A DNA stretch of 21,709 nucleotides. It comes from Nemertoderma westbladi (lineage: Eukaryota > Xenacoelomorpha > Nemertodermatida > Nemertodermatidae). Under the pieces are notes generated by a model. It made no database searches, was not told where the DNA came from, and saw only the letters and a program-made list of their open reading frames with translations. Positions within the stretch are counted from its first letter, which is position 1. Each line of letters opens with the position of its first letter. The DNA is taken from assembly GCA_032718475.1 (NCBI GenBank), contig JAUCBJ010005686.1:1-21709 (forward strand), given 5' to 3'. This document shows positions 18,648-21,709 of this stretch, in pieces. The translations under genes were made by a program, and so were the position numbers.

Positions 18648-18824
18648 TCCCTGTTAACGACTCTTATATGTGATCTGCCGACTACGAGTTTATAAGATCG
18701 AGTTTGTTGATTAATTAAACCACGGCTTTGTCTTAACTCAAATACCAGAGTTTCCTCGTAGTGGGTGCTGGGTAAGCACGGAGAGAGTTTGAAGAGTATT
18801 GTAGGATTCCCAACTTTGGAAAAT
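18648..18824 (-). other. Retroelement leader; no recognisable primer-binding site
   Basis: About 177 bp between ORF0 and the junction with LTR copy D. It has no counterpart in copies A or C. I looked for a TGG-initiated tRNA-complementary site; TGGTATTTGAG (minus, near 18748) starts correctly, but I cannot match it to a tRNA. The true 5' LTR end and primer-binding site may have been lost in the rearrangement at 18824/18825. Confidence 0.4.
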
Positions 18825-19656
18825 TGAAAAGGATTCGGAAAGCCTGCTGATTGCGTCAGGGATTTGCGACGGGAACTGACAGATCCTTAGCGGTCCTTGG
18901 TCACCGGCAGTTATTACGAGCCTGAAAAGGATTCGGAAAGCTTGCTGACTGCACCAGGGACTTGCGACGGATCGACCGACTTGACGAAGGAAGGGTTCGA
19001 TGAGGACTGACTTCATGGAGTGACTTCCTACTGAAGCGACTATGAGCCTGAAAAGGATTCGGAAAGCTTAGGTGGTTGAGACCCTTCGATGAACCGACAG
19101 ACCCCTAGCCAAGCCGTACCACTTTCCTGATGACCGATCCCTTCGGGGTTTGGGAAGGGTGGGACGGACACGCAACAGGGTCTACCGACCTGACCGACCC
19201 TTAGCCAAGCCGTACCGCTTTCCTGATGACCGACCCCTTCGGGGTTCGGGAAGGGTGGGACGGACACGCAACAGGGTCGACCGACACCGACACTACGGTA
19301 ACTGGACTAGGACCGAGGGAAAATGGGGATCATTAGTTAGGTTAAAATCTAAAAGCGAACAGTGGGTAATTAAAAATAATGTACTGTAGGAATTTATATG
19401 TTCGTGTATTATTGTGAATATTTGGTATATTGGTGTGGGGAAGCCCAAATTATTCTCAATCAAGGTTCAATCAGAGTTTAAGTTACATTAAAGATTATAT
19501 CCAACCAATGCGACTTTTTTCTCTACTGCAATCTTGCATCTCAGATAAGACTCCTTCTCCACTGCCAATATCCGGTGACTGGCTGGAATCAAGTGGTCTG
19601 AAAATTCCGCCACCAGCATCGGCGTTTTCCCCATGGTGTCGGGAATAACGGCTACA
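18825..19656 (+). mobile_element. LTR copy D, 5'-truncated, plus orientation, inverted relative to copy C
   Basis: It matches 4869-5699 (copy A) at about 97-98% by eye, including three copies of the TGAAAAGGATTCGGAAA motif (near 18824, 18921, 19047) and two UUCG-hairpin units (19134-19153 and 19230-19249). It ends ACGGCTACA at 19656. The match to A stops abruptly at 18825, at the start of a motif copy. Beyond 19656 a short CTGTTGTTCTG remnant of the octamer microsatellite continues to about 19680. A genuine 5' LTR of the minus-strand element should have the opposite orientation. Confidence 0.65.
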
Positions 19657-20120
19657 CTGTTGTTCTGTAGTTCTGTTGTGTCCAATTCTAAACGTTAATA
19701 ACTCAGCCAAATCTCGATAAAATATATCCAAACTTGGTACATATGTAGTCTTGCAAAAGTTTAGAAATTTTCCATGTTGAATTTGCATGGGATCTCCGTG
19801 CAGCATCTGTGTGTGTAACTGTCATGCAGTTATAATAAATTTATCTATCCAAAAATTATTAGGCTTGGCATCAGCTTGTTGCTAGGAGACTGCAGGATAT
19901 ATCAGGTGGGTTTGAAATTCAGCAATACCAGTACCATGGCCTACCCGGTACTCACTGCTTGTAAAAGCTTTTGCGGACATAACAAGTCATTTTTACGCAA
20001 TGCGCGGAATACTCTAAAATAGCCCTAAAATTGTTCAACTACGCGACGGACAGAAATTAGAACCAAGATGACGAAATCTGTCAGCTGATTCTTTGTGTAC
20101 ATGGAGATTCCTTTGTTTGA
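19657..20120. other. Unique-looking intergenic sequence after the octamer remnant
   Basis: 19657-19680 is a short degenerate TGTTGTTC remnant. The rest shows no ORF of note, no repeat match within the window and no RNA gene that I can support. Confidence 0.4.
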
Positions 20121-20124
20121 GCTT

Positions 20125-20200
20125 ATTCGGCCAATCAGAGCAATCTTCCCAGTTATGCCAGTAGAGACCTACCTGAGGAAACTGGCGCATGCGCATTAGT
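20125..20200. promoter_or_regulatory. Promoter-like cluster: CCAAT box and NRF1-type palindrome
   Basis: GGCCAATCAGAGC near 20130 is an excellent CCAAT/NF-Y-type box, and GCGCATGCGC (within TGGCGCATGCGCATT, near 20184-20195) is the canonical NRF1-type palindrome. The two lie about 55 bp apart, as in TATA-less promoters of animal housekeeping genes. Either direction of transcription is possible; 5' splice-site-like sequences to the right favour the plus strand. No coding exon is visible in the window. Confidence 0.5.
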
Positions 20201-20489
20201 TATCGTTTTTTCTGAGAATTAGATTCCTCTCAGAATTCTGTACTTAGTACGGACGTTTCAGACTATGGCCCAAGAACATCTGATGGCCTTAGTTATAAGA
20301 ACGTAAATCTATTAACTTGTCATACCACGTCGTACGACGCATTGCACTAAACATAACTCACCTGGAACACATACTGACTGTTCACCCACCGCACTGTTTT
20401 AATGCTGTTTTATATTGTGTTAATTGCTGTTTATATTAATGGATGTTATATTTGGAGAATACCGATAAATAATCGTAAACCCCTCAACT

Positions 20490-20510
20490 TTCTTGATTAC
20501 TGAGGTAAGC
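20490..20510 (+). promoter_or_regulatory. Candidate 5' splice site
   Basis: CTGAGGTAAGCGG is a strong animal 5' splice donor (AG|GTAAGC) about 310 bp downstream of the promoter-like cluster. A second donor-like CAGGTAAGG is near 20980. They could end non-coding first exons of a gene whose body lies beyond the window. Sequence alone cannot show use. Confidence 0.35.
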
Positions 20511-20519
20511 GGAGAAAGG

Positions 20520-21010
20520 GTCTACCGGTAATAACTGTGATTCAAATTATAGTGGTTTTGTGTGAATTAAATGCTATTTCATAATCCCTACGTGTGTCAG
20601 TTGCAATCCTCCTTATATATGATCAAAATCAGTGACGGTCGGCAAATTAGTGTGAATTAGTGTAAATTAGTGTGAAGTAGTGTGAAGTTGTATGAAGGTT
20701 AATAAAGCATCTCCTAAAGAATGCGCTATTTACGAAACTCCGTGGCCATCTAGTTGTGATTAGTGTAAGTCATAACTCTGTTTTATACTTAAAGCGCCAC
20801 GTCCTAAAGCCGCGTCCCCGAAAGTAAATATAGTTGTCAGAGTTTATATAGTAGCGATCAATCGAATAATACAAAGTAGCCTACATTGCAATAACTTCCT
20901 AGGGAACGCGAATCCAGTCTCCCACACCGTGGGTCATACGCCGCGCACGGACTGGCTTCGGCGGATGTAACTTCAGTACAACAGGTAAGGGCTAAAGTCG
21001 ATTCATAATT
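20520..21010. other. Intergenic or intronic sequence with a 10-bp minisatellite
   Basis: No ORF of interest. 20647-20696 holds five 10-bp units of TTAGTGTGAA type. GC-richer DNA at 20790-20990 contains a donor-like CAGGTAAGG. Nothing else is recognisable. Confidence 0.5.
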
Positions 21011-21011
21011 T

Positions 21012-21065
21012 AAAAGACATTTAAATTGGCAGGTTAAACTGCTAAAGGTCTAAAAGCGCGAACAC
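21012..21065 (+). repeat. Inverted duplicate of the LINE segment at the right edge
   Basis: AAAAGACATTTAAATTGGCA and the following GGTTAAACTGCTAAAGGTCT...AAGCGCGAACAC match the minus strand of about 21654-21709 with a handful of mismatches. The copy at the right edge belongs to the LINE fragment, so this is a second, inverted piece of the same repeat. Confidence 0.65.
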
Positions 21066-21149
21066 TACTATTGCCTAGTGGTAGGCCTAGCTTTCTAGGC
21101 TGGTTGTCTACTACAACTAGGATCGGCATGCTGCATTGCAGCTGCATTT

Positions 21150-21709
21150 TTAAGAATGCTGTGCCGGCTTGTCAACAAAATTGCACCGCCACAACTCCCT
21201 ATCACCCATGACATTTGCTAGATCATCCGCATCTTTAAGGCCAGTGTCCTTTAAGATGCGTCTCAAGAAAGTCATGGGCTGTCCACCATGCTTATTCACT
21301 CCATGAGGCTGCCAAAGTACAAGATTATGCACTGGCTGGTCCTCACGGCAAAAGCAATGTCCTGCAAAGCGGAGGCGATTTTGTTCTAGTGTCAGGCTTG
21401 GGGGAACCAATGAGACACCTCCAATGTTATATATGTCTGGTTGGAGATGTGTGCATTGTACTTGACACAATGAACCCGGCGTAGCATTCTTGTGAATGTG
21501 CCATCCAGAGATTTGGTGTCCTCAGCAGTTAGAGCCTAGCATGGACTCCCGTAGAGGAGTACTGGAACTACTGCTGCTCTAAATAATCGGACCTTAAGTT
21601 TCCGATTAATTCTCGGTGACTTCCAAATCCTGGAAAGCCTATTCAAGGCTGCCCATGTGTTCGCGCTTTCAGACCTTTGGCAGTTTAACCCACCAAATTA
21701 AGATGTCTT
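21150..21709 (-). pseudogene. LINE (non-LTR retrotransposon) RT C-terminal fragment, degenerate
   Basis: The ORF at 21470-21150 contains NRLRFAGHCFCR, LVLWQPHG, KDTGL and MGDRELWR, the conserved C-terminal block after the RT domain in a common family of animal endonuclease/RT LINEs. Upstream (to the window's right edge), another frame reads KVRLFRAAVVPVLLYG followed by an in-frame TAG where Trp is usual, then SLDGTFTRMLRR. A frameshift near 21470 and that TAG show it is dead. Only the 3' part of the ORF is inside the window; it runs off the right edge. The exact clade is not assignable by eye. Confidence 0.8.

Noticed and set aside
6404-19656. A DNA transposon with long terminal inverted repeats (C and D)
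   Set aside because: The content is clearly LTR-retrotransposon, with a polypurine-like tract and TG...CA ends at C. D is more simply a truncated copy related to A.

Overview
The window looks like repeat-rich nuclear DNA from an animal, most likely an invertebrate. It holds a degenerate BEL/Pao-type LTR retrotransposon, a LINE fragment, long microsatellites and minisatellites, and a CCAAT-plus-NRF1-type promoter-like cluster. There is no operon architecture, and I recognise no complete host gene. I cannot name the species.

Layout. 1-3830 is AT-rich intergenic DNA made of dispersed and tandem repeats: a GGCCC-punctuated repeat family, a 140-150 bp minisatellite, a 38 bp minisatellite, a foldback structure, and poly-G and poly-C tracts. 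3828-4632 is a nearly pure TGTTGTTC octamer microsatellite. 4633-5699 is a 5'-truncated LTR copy (A, plus orientation). 5700-6403 is a second TGTTGTTC microsatellite. 6404-7897 is an LTR copy in the opposite orientation (C), which I infer to be the 3' LTR of the minus-strand element because a G-rich polypurine-like tract lies directly before its TG start. 8070-18647 is the minus-strand internal region. 18825-19656 is a third LTR copy (D), plus orientation and about 97-98% identical to A by eye. 19690-21010 is unique-looking DNA with a promoter-like cluster. 21012-21709 holds a LINE RT fragment.

The retroelement is read right to left: a 63-codon ORF (18647-18456) overlaps the gag start through ATGA; then gag (coiled coil, then a DUF1759-like region), CCHC nucleocapsid knuckles, an aspartic protease, BEL/Pao reverse transcriptase, RNase H, integrase (HHCC plus DDE) and an integrase C-terminal domain. 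Three frameshifts and three in-frame stops break gag-pol. Most breaks look like single-base changes, so inactivation seems fairly recent.

The most unusual part lies downstream of pol, on the same strand. After a ~170 bp tandem-repeat spacer there is an extra coding region (10450-9004) with features of a DEDD-type 3'-5' exonuclease of the RNase D/WRN/Egalitarian kind. It is followed by a Cys/His-rich ORF (8942-8070) with CCHC-like knuckles and a basic tail. BEL/Pao elements with a third ORF usually carry an env-like gene; an exonuclease-like plus zinc-knuckle module in that place is unexpected to me and is the best candidate here for something undescribed.

The terminal architecture is also odd. 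The only LTR copy to the right of gag is inverted relative to the inferred 3' LTR, and its inner breakpoint falls on a short motif that recurs in the LTRs, in gag and in the exonuclease-like ORF. The locus is therefore either rearranged or misassembled.
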